64,000 nt of DNA, from the NCBI GenBank assembly GCA_019828545.1, contig JACVRA010000248.1:124001-188000 (forward strand), written 5' to 3'. Below, piece after piece: positions 51,366-62,684 of this stretch. Each line of letters begins with the position of its first letter. The first letter of the stretch is position 1. The translations under genes were made by a program, and so were the position numbers. Source of the stretch: Paracamarosporium sp. OC-R06-R3 (Eukaryota > Ascomycota > Dothideomycetes > Pleosporales > Didymosphaeriaceae). The notes beneath the pieces are model-generated. The model worked only from the letters and a program-made list of their open reading frames with translations. It did not search any database and was not told the DNA's origin.

Positions 51366-54300
51366 TCAAAGTGTCTCCCACCCACCATTATTAATATCTC
51401 CCTCCAATCTCCTCGCAATAAAGCTCTGCAAGCCCCCTTCAAGCCACACCTTCCTCAGCAGCACATCATACCTCTTCTGGTTCAAGAATAGCTGATGATG
51501 CCGTCTCAAGGTCGGATCCGTTTCTCCGTGCTTATCTAGATACGGCGCTGTATACCACGTGCCATGCTCCTCGTTCAGGAACAGCACCATGCATTTCCTG
51601 ATGNNGTGTATGAAGAGACCGATGTTGCCTCCGCATTTGCCCTGGTGCTGGTTGCATCCACCGCGAGAGTTAGACGTCATGCAACATACGCCCTGGGAGC
51701 ACATGATATCGCCACAGAAGAGACAGAGGGCGGGGTCGGTAAGTTCGCGGCCGGTGGCAGGACAGCGCCGTCGGATAGCCTCGTCAGTCAGGGTGTCGTA
51801 GTTCTTTGGGAGGCCGACGAGCTCGAAGATGGAGGGATGCGAGAGGGTAATGGGTGGGGGGTCGTAATGGCCTTCGCGGGACCAGAGGAAGTGGCGGAGC
51901 CAGCCTCCGACAACGGACCGCGTCGTGTGGCCGGCAGGGTTGTTGCTCGTAAAGGAAGCGAACATTGCATGGAGAGATGGTAGCCTCAAAAGCGAAGATA
52001 AGCGGTCCAATTCGGGTTCGTCGACACGATCGAAAACGGTTGGAGGAAGTTCGACACCGTAACGCACATGCATTAGGATAGCAGCCTTGCGTACGAATGG
52101 CAACGCATATGTCGATGCAAGTGTATACATGCTGTAGAGAAACTCCGGATTTCGAAATTTGTCAGGAATCTGCATGCTGTTGAAATCTAGGGGGCTCGCC
52201 GAGTGGCCAAGATGTGAGATGTTCAGGACAATACAGACGAAATTGAGAAGGTTGTCAAGCTGACCCTGAGTAAACGTACCATGCCCGACCTTTTCTGGGT
52301 TGATAAAACGGTTATTGTCGTACTGTTCAAATAAATCGATTCGGTCACCTGCGAAGGCGATGGCAACCCGTACTAGCTCTGCCAGGTAGCACAAGCGCAG
52401 GACGTGGTGGATGTCCAGGTTGAAAGCCGGTGCTGCAAAAACTGAGACTTCGCAGAGAAAGATGAATGGATCCTGGCTCAACAGGGGTGGGATTTCCTTA
52501 AGATCGTACGGCAAGCTATCCGACTCAAAGATATTCGGATGTCCAATGAACAGTTGATGGAGCTGTTCGACGTGTTTTCGCGTGACTTCTTTCAAAGTCT
52601 GGTTGTTGTGACCGTGACGTAATCCTCCAACGGCAATGTAGGACGAAACTGTTTCGGAATAGATTCGAAGGTGTGTCAATGACTGCGGCGAGATCCTATC
52701 AAGTAGAGTGCCTCTCATGGAGTCCGATTGAACCCCACGCTGGGCAATCTCCACGGAAGAAATGGAATAACCAAGAACCTGTAAGCAAAGTCAGCATGCT
52801 GTCGCAAAATTGTTGAGTTCGAAGAGGAATCATAGACGCTTATGTTATTTCGGAAGAAACAAAGCGTGGATGGATATCACCACTTACCTCTACTAAAGCG
52901 TCAGTGTGAGAAAGCTCTTCTATGACTGCCGATGGGTTCTTTGGATAAGTGAAAGCCGAATAAGCCCCATTGACGCTTAGGGATTCCTTGAGACGCAGAT
53001 AGACCTTGACAAGTTCGAGCATTGGGAACGAACCGCCGGAAGTTCCCAAGACGGACCCAGCAGCAGCAGTGGTGACCTCAGGAGGAATCACGACAGGGTC
53101 TCGGGGATCTTCATTTTGCAAGAACGCCGGTACTTGGAACCTTGGTTGCGAAGAAGATTGAGCTGCGGGTAACGAACTAAAAGTCGGACTGTTGACATCT
53201 AAAATGCGGTTCGCAATCGGCTGGATGAAGGTCTCTCTTCCGTACTCGTAGAACGGCTTTTGCTTGCGAGACAGACTGTAGTCGGCGAGAAATCCTTCAG
53301 AAATAGAAGGGCTCCTATCTGCATGAGCGATTGCTGCAGCAAGTTGTGAGGTGATCCAGTCGTCGAAAAGAAACGACGTCTCCAGGGGCCCGGGATATGT
53401 TATTTTCTTTCCTTTCCAGATTATAGGGAGGAAGATGTTACCCATCGCTTTGCACAACGGGCACATGAATTCTTTATGTTCAGGTCGTTCTGGGTGATTC
53501 CTCGCGATCTGGCTGACATGTCGTCGCTGCGTTGCTTGTAAATACACTTCGAAGCAAGCGTAGTGCATGATGTGACCACAACCTGTGGATACAGGACCGG
53601 GTCGCGTATATTCGTAGGGAAATCCTTTCCCAAGATCCTGCCGTTCTGTGATGATCTTTTCGCCCGTAGACGTGATCTTCTCAACTGAGCGGCGATTTTT
53701 TCCAGAGACGCCAAACGGCCGTATCGCATCCGCCGACCGGTCGAGACTGACTGGATTCTCTACGACCTCATCGACCCAGTCAACATCGGATGTGTCAGTC
53801 TGGCGCAATATGTTACTGCGAGAAACATAGCCGAATGACCCATATAAGCGCTGCTCGTTCGTCTCTTCCTGGCACAGTATGCATGTCCCACTGGGATATT
53901 TCTCGATCTTTTCTTGCTCTGCAGCTGGCGCAGCAGCCTCTTCGTCCATGTCACTGAACTCCTCGCCCCAATCGAAGTCTTGATTTGCCATGAACTTGCC
54001 TTGTTGCTCCTTGAAAGACGCCATGACACGTGCTTGCCTTTCAAGGGCCTGCTTCTTCTTCAATTCCCGGTCTTGAAGAGTAATGGTAGCAGGAGAAGCA
54101 GTATCCATGCGCTCAGCAGCCATATTCAGGGCCGCAGACGCGATGATAAATGTATTTTGCTGCTTCTGCTTCAAGCGGTGCATGATGAGCTTGATCTTGG
54201 GTTCGCAGGATTTGAACTCTTCTTTCTCCATCAAGCTCTTCAAGATTGAAAGAATTGTGGGATGTTCCGGTAATCCAAAATTAGCGCGCTTGGTCAATAT

Positions 54301-57300
54301 TGAGGTGACAAAAGACCCTGGTGCGTCCTGCGACCACTCATGTTGTTCCGATTTGTCTTCCAGGACAGCCACAAGCACAAGTTGTAGGACAAACTGGATA
54401 TAACTCTCAACGCGAGTGGCAGGGATGTTAGGAGTGCTAGTTGATGCCATCAATCCATACCCCAGCAAGTAGTAAATGATCTGAGTAAAAACTGGCTGAC
54501 GAGTGAAACTGGAAAGGTTCTTGAAGAGACCGGATGTTATGGGTCGTAACTTTGGCTCGAAGACGATTTCGGACGCTTGTTTACCTGTTTTCTTTGCTAT
54601 GTGGTTTTTGTACATCGTCTCCGCCTCCTCGCGTTGATTGCGGCTATATTGATGCATGTAAGGATCGACAAGCTCGATATACTCCTCTTTCAATTCAAAG
54701 GTCCCAGAATCGGAAAGGCCCTCCGGCGGCCTGAATTTTGTAGTATCTTCAAGAACATCTTGGAATTCCTCAGCATTCTGGACCCGTTCCGAGAGTCTCG
54801 TTGTCATGTCTGAATATGAGAGCGGTTTAAAGCATAGGACATGAGCAATATCCTTACGTATCAACGCAATTTGGGGCTCCACATCATCTTCCAAGGGGAT
54901 GAGCGACGTTCGGTCACTAAGCAAGATGATGAGAAGGTGCACAAAATCTTCAACCACCTCTATGGCTTGCGTGTCTTCAAAACCATGATGGACGGCCTCG
55001 TATTTGCCACTCATCCAACCGAGCACACCGAACCGATCTACCATGCTTGCCAGGAAGACCGATGGGTTACACAGGACGAGGGCCGCTTGTAGCAGGAAAA
55101 TGTCGCGTTGATAAGACACGTCGCGTTGAGAAACGCTGCGGTATTGAGTCATCTGGTGCCGCAAAGTTATGCCGTTCCTCACCCAGATGCTGGCTCTCAT
55201 CTGAGCAAGCCAAGCGCACACTCGCAATGGAAAGTCAAACAAGGCGAGCAAATATTCTTCTGGCAGATACTCAGGTATGGGTACTTCTATGGGGCTAGTA
55301 CCCTCCTGCAACTCATTATGAGAAAAGAGTAGAAGCCCTAGAAGGTGCTCACGGGGCATACTCCGGGCGCGATCGATGAGCCATGACACTGTGTAATGCA
55401 GCGCGTGGTGAAAACTCATCGGCTCCCGTGCCACGACACAATCCACTATTCGGTAAGAAGGGCCTACCAAACTCGACGGCTCTGCATCGAACTCGAGACA
55501 ATCAAGGGTCTTGAATCGGGTCTCGCTTTTGAGCTCAGCTTGGTCGAAGCGGTTCCGTTCGGCACCAAGAGAGTTGACAATCGCAACTTTGGCAGCTGCT
55601 CGAATAGCTCGACGAATGTCGGCGGGGTCGTCTTCACGCTTCCACACAAAAGCTTCCGAGAACTGTCGGCATAGCTTGTTGATTTCACGTGTGATAAGAG
55701 ATGCGCTAATCCAGGCTTCCGTCTCGTACTCAAGATGCTCTCCAACGGCACGAACGTTCGGGCAGATACCCTGGTGGAGTTTGACAAGATCCAGGAATTG
55801 AAGCAGATAGCGTTCATTTTCGCGAATCCTACCCTGCACATGCTCTGAACCAAGGAGGTACTTCATATCGAGAAAGAAATGATACATTCGGCGATTTGTT
55901 ACAGCGCCTTGTTCAAAGGCGAGAGTAGCTTTGGGATCTACATTCCACGGATAACCGACCTGACGAGTGGTAAGGAAGGTATATAAGATGGCCATGAGAT
56001 TGGTAAGAAAGTTGCCTCGCTCAACAATCTCGGCCGTTATTGACGGGGTAGTGAGCATTTGGAGGGAGAGGTTGATGATTGAATGGTCTGGCTCTCGATC
56101 TGCGATAAGGTAGAGCTGTGCCAGTGCTGTGTATACGCCTGCGAACCGTAGTCCTAAAAGACGCTTGAATTCCGGTATCGTCACTACCGTGGTGATGAAA
56201 ACGTCCCGCACACCTATTCGCAACTGTTTCCACATTCGGAGATCATATAGAATGAGGTGGTCGAGACGTAATCGCTGCCAGAGATCTTCGTGTGCGGGAG
56301 TTCCGGGAGTTCTACCATAACTCTCAGGTTTTTCTAACCAGTATTTAGGAGGTCGCATAGGTCGCAAGGGCAACGATTTCGTCCGGGGTGTCTCGGGAAC
56401 AGGTAACGATGGCTCAACATGACTCAAAGCCGGAGCTCCTATCGTAGGTTCACTGTCCGACTCCGCTGGCGTGAGATCACCCCCCTGTGGAAGAGGATTA
56501 CCGACAGGCAGCCTCACTAACAATGAAACTGGGTTCTCAGGCTCCATGTTGACGTCTCCGTCTCGATCCGCTGGCAATGGTCAGTATGCGGATATCAGGT
56601 GATATATTTAAAAAGCTTACTATCATCAATGTCCATACCCTCGTCGCCATCACCGTCACCAGTGTCAGCAGCACTCTCAGCTTCCTCTTCGTCTGCGTCT
56701 GAGGCTTGGGCACCTTCATTATCCATAGCGCGTTGGCGATTCAACTGTGCAATCTGCGCACGGCGTTGTGCTGTCAAATAGCGAATATAAAAGCCTTCCA
56801 TCTCAGCCTCCTTGTCCTCCATCTCGTGATCGTCAAGACCATTCTTGCCAATGTTTTGGTTGGTAGCTTCGCTACCGACTCGCCAAGGTTTCAGAAGCTC
56901 TTCACATACAGTCCGTCTCAAGACTTGACTGTCCTCGCCAACGCTGCACCCGGCAATGTCGGAGATCCAGTCCACAATAGCACCACCCATATGCTCTCGG
57001 AACGTGTCGCGGGCTGATCGAATAGTGACAGTCAACTTGATGTCTTCAATTATCTTGGCCATCCTTAAGAGATCTGCAATGCTCGACCTTGTAACAACTG
57101 TAGCGCGACCGATGTCGTTAACCTCGTGAGCTTTGGCGAGCCCAAATGCCAGCTTCTGTTTGCAGGCACGCGCAACCTGATCCCGTACATCGTGTACTGT
57201 ATGTTTCTCGTCGTTCCATAGTACGAGACAAAATTCCTGGTTTTCCTCTGGTTGGTCACCCACGCCGTACCACTTCGCCGTCAAACGAGACGCGCGCTCA

Positions 57301-57956
57301 TCTTCCAAGATCGACTCTTGCGTCTTGGGCATCCGTAGCTGTTCCGGGGAACAGGAGAAGACATCGATAAGGTAGTCGAGGGTTCGTGAAATAGTCATCC
57401 GTATGCTTTCCAGCAGCTCATCAGGTAGCGTCGGTCCCTCCTTTGCCTTCCCAGCTGACTTGGACTCGGCCTCGGACGTTGACGTAGCGGTGTGAATGTT
57501 GCAGTGTACGGGCCGTACCCACGCCTCATCGTCTCCGCAATCGCAACAACCCGAATTTCCTGGCGATACACTAACATACACCTGGTGTCCTTCGTGGTCG
57601 GAGGCGTCGAAGCATCGCGCGCATAGCACACAGGTATCATCCGCAGTGCACGTCTTGCACCGATAGGTAGCTTCGCCGCTCTTGAATATATGACCACAAG
57701 GTTTCCCCCGTGCTGCTTCTGTGTATTCAGCACCTTCCACGGCGCCTTGGGCATCGCGCAAGCTCCATGGCTGTTCTTGGTCGGCGGGCGGGCCGTTGGG
57801 GAAGAAGAGCGGGAGGTATTCGCCACGGCCTGCGAGGGAATGAAAGAGGATTTGCTGCAGCTCCCAGGTAGCAGCCTCTGTATAGCGGTAGTTGTGCCGC
57901 CGCGGCAATTCGCGCAGATGTCGGCAGAGCTCCTGCTCCTGCAGGGATACCAGCAT
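51366..57956 (-). CDS. UBR1: E3 ubiquitin ligase UBR1 (N-recognin)
   Basis: UBR1 recognises destabilising N-terminal residues and, with Ubc2/Rad6, ubiquitinates the substrate for the proteasome. Exons 57956-56621, 56570-52888 and 52778-51366 total 2,143 aa. Domains in order: UBR-box zinc finger, about residues 87-155 (CGHIFKSGEATYRC, CFDASDHEGH, GCCDCGDDEAW), for basic N-termini; ClpS-like domain, about 237-300 (FCLVLWNDEKHTVHDV), for bulky hydrophobic N-termini; an acidic linker; RING-H2, about 1340-1485 (CILCQEE, TGCGHIMHYACF, CPLCKAMGN); and the Cys-rich C-terminal cap, about 2015-2065 (CLFCGDIMCSQGVCC). The frame runs upstream of ATG 57956 without another ATG, so a short 5' exon is possible. 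Two undetermined bases fall at 51604-51605. Confidence 0.95.
51604..51605. other. two undetermined bases (NN)
   Basis: They fall within one UBR1 codon (NNC on the minus strand), in the conserved C-terminal segment before IRKCMVLF. The frame on both sides agrees, so exactly two bases are missing information rather than an indel. Confidence 0.95.
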
Positions 57957-58580
57957 CGTGGGCGTCGAAGTGGGCTGTCGGCGGGGGAACGGCGCGGAGA
58001 GCAAACCTAAGGTCAATCGTGGATCAAGGGCGGTGCGCGTTGATGTACCGTGAGCGTCCACTCTTCAGGAGGCTGTTTGTGTGTGAGCGCAAAGCTCAAA
58101 ACGTGGGGTTATGTGATCGATGCGGCCCGTTCGAGCTCTTGTTCTGAACATGCGTCACCACCGCCAAGAAATACACGGCAGAGCCGCGGTTGCCCTGCAA
58201 GACACACGACACGGGTAGAGGTTGCTTATTCAGATCAAAATCACTTTCAAGATGAGAGATACAGGTCATTTGCTGTTAGAAATGTCGATTGGAGTATCAG
58301 TTTGCGTGCTGATTTTCGCTCTTATAGGCTATACTTGATCACACAGGTAACAGCAGGTCACATTAGCGTCGGGAATGTGAAGGAGAAAAGCACTCGACTT
58401 GGTGAAGGTACATTCACAAGAATGACACAATAGGAAAGCTTTGTTGTGTGCTGATGATGCCCTATGGGGTGCTGATTTTCACGCTGTAACATACACAATT
58501 GTACAGTGTCTAACCTCGGAAACTGTTGGAAATCTTTGGAAACCGCTCGATATCTCCCACGATGAAGATGCCGTACACCC
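57957..58580. other. region between UBR1 start and QCR9 stop
   Basis: About 620 bp holds the UBR1 promoter and the QCR9 3' UTR. No gene is seen. Confidence 0.5.
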
Positions 58581-59014
58581 TTACTCGTCATCATCGTCGT
58601 CCTCGGCCTTCTGTACGTATCGGTACTTGATGTCCTTCCATTGCCGCTGCGGCCCGATCAGCTTTCATCATCCTTTCTGGGGGGATAAAAATACGTACGC
58701 CACGGTTGATGCTGTCCCAGATGCGGTCGGAACCTGTGTCAAACGCCCTGTTGTCCCTCGTCAGTATGCGGTCCGCGGGACACCATAGAAGCTTGCCCTA
58801 TACGTACAGCTGCAAGGCGAAGGCACTGGCGAAAACGGTGCCAAGCATAGTGGTGTTTCTTCGGAAGAGGGCGCTACAGTCGATGGTCAGCGGTGGCTCG
58901 GAGCAGGCGATGCGAAAAGGGATGCTTGCTTGTAGAGGAAGCTTGAGAGCTGCGCGGAACCGTTAGCATCGCGAGATCGGGACTTGGGAGGATCAATTGG
59001 CTTACGCCGGCCAT
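58581..59014 (-). CDS. QCR9: cytochrome bc1 complex subunit 9 (QCR9)
   Basis: Qcr9 is a single-helix subunit of respiratory complex III in the inner mitochondrial membrane. It was assembled by hand from five tiny exons: 59014-59006, 58949-58930, 58873-58808, 58747-58699 and 58646-58581. They sum to 210 nt and 69 aa, the normal family size. The product starts MAGLSSFLYNALFRRNTTM, has a membrane helix (LGTVFASAFALQLAF), the signature FDTGSDRIWDSINRG, then RQWKDIKYRY and an acidic tail. Intron 2 (58874-58929) has a GC donor (AA-GCAAGC) with a good CTGAC branch and TGTAG acceptor; the others are GT-AG (56, 60 and 52 nt). It is divergent from the PYM gene. Confidence 0.93.
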
Positions 59015-59385
59015 TTTGGAGGTGCTGGGAGCGCGTGCGAACGGTGGTCGGGGATGTCTCTTGGGGGATCGCGGGTGATGTCGTGGGTGAAGAGAAGCTC
59101 GGTTTCGAGATTCTTGCCGGCCTATCGCGTCCGCTCTAATTGGTCGTTCCACTAGCGGCACTGGCACAGCTAGAGCCTCAACCCACCTGCCGATCATCTT
59201 TTATCGTCCACCACGCCAAAGCCCCGCGCATCGACAATGCTTGACAGCTGCTCCCTTTGATACACTTTACATTCTTGTCCGCTACACGCCCGCTCGGGAA
59301 GCTTCTGCAGCATTCAACAAGCCCGTTTGCTGCACGCAATACCCCACCATAGCTCGGCCTACGCGGGTCCTCACGTTGCACAAAG
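59015..59385. promoter_or_regulatory. shared divergent promoter of QCR9 and PYM
   Basis: Two housekeeping start codons face apart across 371 bp. No individual element is assigned. Confidence 0.55.
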
Positions 59386-59970
59386 ATGCCTACAGTAGAG
59401 ACAACGAAGGTCTCCAGGTCTGGAATCACGACATCTGCGACCGGCGAGCGCCACATTCCGTCCTCTACACGTGCAGATGGCTCAGTACGAAAAGAAATCA
59501 GGGTTCGCCCGGGCTACCGCCCACCTGAAGACGTCGAGATCTACAAGAATCGCACAGCAGAAGGTTTTCGGAACCGCGGCAAGGGAGGCGTTCCTGGTGC
59601 CGAAGGAATAAAAGATGAAAACGAACCTGCCAAAGGCAGCCCTGCCGCGAACAAGAACGCCAAGCGCAGAGAAGCTAGGAAAAAGGCTGCAGCTGCGGTT
59701 GCGGACGGGAACGATACTGCAGAACAGACACCTGCCGAGAGCAAGGAAACAGCCGAACCCACCCCACCCGCTGATCCTGAGGCTGAAAAGGAGAAGGAAG
59801 CCAAGAAGCTGTTGAAAAAGTTGCGCCAGGCGAGAGAACTCAAAGACAAGAAGGAGAAGGGCGATGTCCTGCTGCCAGAGCAGTTCGAAAAGGTAATCAA
59901 GATTAACGAGCTTATTCGCCAGTTGGAGAGTCTTGGATTTGATGCACAGGGTGAAAAGAAAAATGGCTGA
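59386..59970 (+). CDS. PYM/WIBG homologue, exon-junction-complex factor
   Basis: PYM (Within bgcn) binds the Mago-Y14 heterodimer and helps release exon junction complexes from translated mRNA. The intronless gene gives 194 aa. The N-terminal Mago-binding segment is well preserved: SGITTSATGERHIPSSTRADG, then RKEIRVRPGYRPPEDVEIY and Y-x-N-R. The middle is Ala/Lys/Glu-rich and charged. The C-terminal third is a helix (AKKLLKKLRQARELKDKKEKG and LPEQFEKVIKINELIRQLESL), the ribosome-associating part in animal PYM. Presence of PYM implies this fungus retains an EJC, in keeping with its intron-rich genes. Confidence 0.92.
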   Translation: MPTVETTKVSRSGITTSATGERHIPSSTRADGSVRKEIRVRPGYRPPEDVEIYKNRTAEGFRNRGKGGVPGAEGIKDENEPAKGSPAANKNAKRREARKKAAAAVADGNDTAEQTPAESKETAEPTPPADPEAEKEKEAKKLLKKLRQARELKDKKEKGDVLLPEQFEKVIKINELIRQLESLGFDAQGEKKNG

Positions 59971-60597
59971 AAGTCACATCCTAGAGCAGATCACAGTTTC
60001 AAGCCGAACGCTACGCTGACCTCGTTGAGAGAGGAATCATCGTCGAATCTGAACAGTCCCCTAATGGCATGGTTTCATACCCTACTTGTCCGCCGATGTA
60101 GGATTGATATGGAGGTCATGAAGCCGGCTTCCTCACGCACCGGAGTTACCGGACTGCAATCTACGCCAAGTCACATCCAGCAGGTCGACTGTTTAAAACA
60201 TCGGCAGGCTAAGGCGCGGCGTTGGCCATGGGCATTTGAGATTCGACCTGTGTCCCCAACATAATGGCACCTTTCTGACATTATGCGTATGAAGACGATT
60301 TCATTGAAAAGACGTTGGATCTTTACATGTCAGCAGAGGAGTAGACCGGGTTAAAACTTGCGTTTCTTCCGTTACGAGTGTAGTATTGGCCACCACACCA
60401 TCAACCTCTGTAGCACCAGCGATAGCAATCGTCTGTTCGCTACAATTGCAAACTGCTTCGAACATGCTCCCAATGCGATCTAAAACGAATATACACGAAG
60501 TGGACAACGCCTTCCAAAGCCAAAGAATCCTACAAACCCTGAGTCAATATCAAGCCCTCCTACCAAAGCCCATCTCATTCCACTATTCCTCCACCCA
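59971..60597. other. convergent intergenic region
   Basis: This 627-bp region holds two 3' UTRs; no gene visible. Confidence 0.5.
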
Positions 60598-61314
60598 TCA
60601 GCAGCGCGCGTCCACCCTCACAACAACACACTGCCTCGTCAATGTATCGTATAACCCAAACTCATTCGTTGTCCTCAGACAAATCTCCTCCACCCTCACC
60701 TTAACCCCCACCTGCGCCCCATCCAACTCTTCAACCACCTTCTCACCGGCCTGCTCCTCCACTTTCTTCCCCTCCTTCCCCCTACCAAAGAACCCTCTTT
60801 TCGCTTTCTTCGCCTCCCTCAGCTCCTGCACTACCGGCGCATTCCGCATTCGCCCATCGTTCAACGTCTCCCGAAGATCACGCTCTAGTTCCTCGATGAC
60901 CATCTGCAGCCGCCAGAACTCCGTCCTATTGACATCCCCCGTCAACCTGACAACCTGCACGCCCTCCTCCTCGCCTCCCCCACTAATAACTTTTACCTCG
61001 TCCCCTGGCTTCTCTGCGCCAGCGTAGCCGGAGAACGAGAACTCATTCTTCTCAGGTGGTGGCGGGAGAGGGATGTCGGAGGGTAGGAGCGCGAGTACGG
61101 TATGTGGTATTCCTAGTGCAGCGCGGGATTCGATGATCGGGAGGATGGAGGTGTGGATGGTGGACCGGATGGTGGAGGTGCGCGTTAGGGTCAAGGTGTC
61201 GAGGAGGGACTGGCCACGGGATGCTGACGATGAGGATGTGGTTTGGGGAGAGAGCTGTGGGCGGAGGGAATCGGTGTATGAGGGGGGAAGGTTGTCTTTC
61301 TCGGGAGATGACAT
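60598..61314 (-). CDS. fungal protein of unknown function
   Basis: The first ATG gives 238 aa (MSSPEKDNLPPSYTDSLRP) without introns. The beginning has a PPSY motif. A structured segment follows (LDTLTLTRTSTIRSTIHTSI, GIPHTVLALLPSD), then FWRLQMVIEELERDLRETL, a Lys/Arg-rich patch (KKAKRGFFGRGKEGKK) and a final strand-rich part (VEEICLRTTNEFGLYDTLT). No signal peptide or membrane helix. I have an impression of similar small ascomycete proteins annotated only as hypothetical. PPxY motifs are bound by WW domains of Rsp5-type ligases, which might apply here, but the motif form is PPSY at the extreme N-terminus and unproven. Confidence 0.75.
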   Translation of the reverse strand: MSSPEKDNLPPSYTDSLRPQLSPQTTSSSSASRGQSLLDTLTLTRTSTIRSTIHTSILPIIESRAALGIPHTVLALLPSDIPLPPPPEKNEFSFSGYAGAEKPGDEVKVISGGGEEEGVQVVRLTGDVNRTEFWRLQMVIEELERDLRETLNDGRMRNAPVVQELREAKKAKRGFFGRGKEGKKVEEQAGEKVVEELDGAQVGVKVRVEEICLRTTNEFGLYDTLTRQCVVVRVDARC

Positions 61315-62684
61315 TCTGGGTGCCAAGCGTTGATGATGGTTGATGTTCACTTATCGTCGAAGTAGATTGTGGTGGTCTCAGTAGGTTGTGGTGTTTAATA
61401 GTGGCGAGGGAACACTACTGTTTGTACGTTGTGCGCCTCACATAGGTGTTTTACCAGGTGTTGACGAGTTGTCGGGCGTTCAGTTTTGGAGGGTGATGGT
61501 AGTGGGAGTGTTGAGAGAATGTTTGCGCTAATGCCAACTTCGTTCGCACGGTGCCACGGGACCGGTCACTATAGAGGCCTGAGGCTGCACGATCTGTGCC
61601 TAGCTAGATCAAACCGAGTGACCGTTCAAGTCGCCTCCTTGAAGCCTTGCAGCCTAGGGCACAGCCTCGTAACAAACCCCGCGCGCACGTCCTATAACGT
61701 GATTTTGGGTTCGGAGGCGAATATTCTAGAATTCAAACCAATCACATAGCCGCGAAGGATTCAATATCGAACATTATAAAGTAGCCCGGCGTACATTGCG
61801 TTCACATGAACATACGAGTACAATGAATTCGGGCCGCACGGGCTTGGCTCGGAACGTTGGGTTGACATAGAAAAGGTGTGGCAAGGCGTGTTGTAGGGAC
61901 AAGCGAACAAAGGGAACAGGCGTTCATAGACCCTAGGGCTGTGTTTCTCACCGATGCTCAGAATGCCTCGTTCTTCTGTACCATCCAGCCTCATCCTACG
62001 ACCACGCTGAGTGAACAGCAGTAATATTATGCGAATGACCATCTCTTTGTAGTCACCGCGCACTTGAACAGAGAAACAGCCGCGGCCACCACTGACCCTA
62101 GGATTGGGCATCCGCTCGTAAAGTCACGAGGCCAAGCCGTACCGTGGCTGTGGTGGAACGTCAGGCTGAATCCGTTCGGTTTAGTGCCTGGTCCGTGCAT
62201 TCACATCGTATTCGCTATTGTGCTCACCGGTCGGGTTAAAGCCGCAGACCGAGAGCATTGTTCAAATAGTCGAAACACAATGTAAAAGTGGCTGTATAAG
62301 AAGAGCTGGGTGCCTCAGCTGAAGATGTCATCGAAGTTTGTCGTTTGCTTCACTTACGGAATTGAGTGATTGCCTAGCAGCATAGCCGTACCAACAAACG
62401 GTTCCAAGGTTTATAGTGAGCACATCCGCAACAGTTTTGCGGTACCCATACTTCAGTTTCAACTTCGACGTCATCTTTGGACGCATCTCTTTTCGGTCTT
62501 CGTTGGTGGTCTAGTCCCAACAATACCCGTCACACTTGATCCTCAACTAAGCCACAACAAAACTACACTTGGCTCTTTAACTACTACCTGATAGCCTAAA
62601 GTCCTCTTATAAAGAGCAACTCAGCATTGTTATCCCAAGCGCTCCTCGTATTACGACTTTCTACATCTCAACTAAACCGTCAAG
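61315..62684. promoter_or_regulatory. upstream region of flotillin and unknown gene
   Basis: These 1.37 kb separate two divergent genes. A pyrimidine-rich stretch precedes the flotillin ATG (62630-62680). No other gene is visible. Confidence 0.45.

Noticed and set aside
54083..55674. Several plus-strand frames of 60-111 codons
   Set aside because: All are antisense to the long conserved UBR1 exon.
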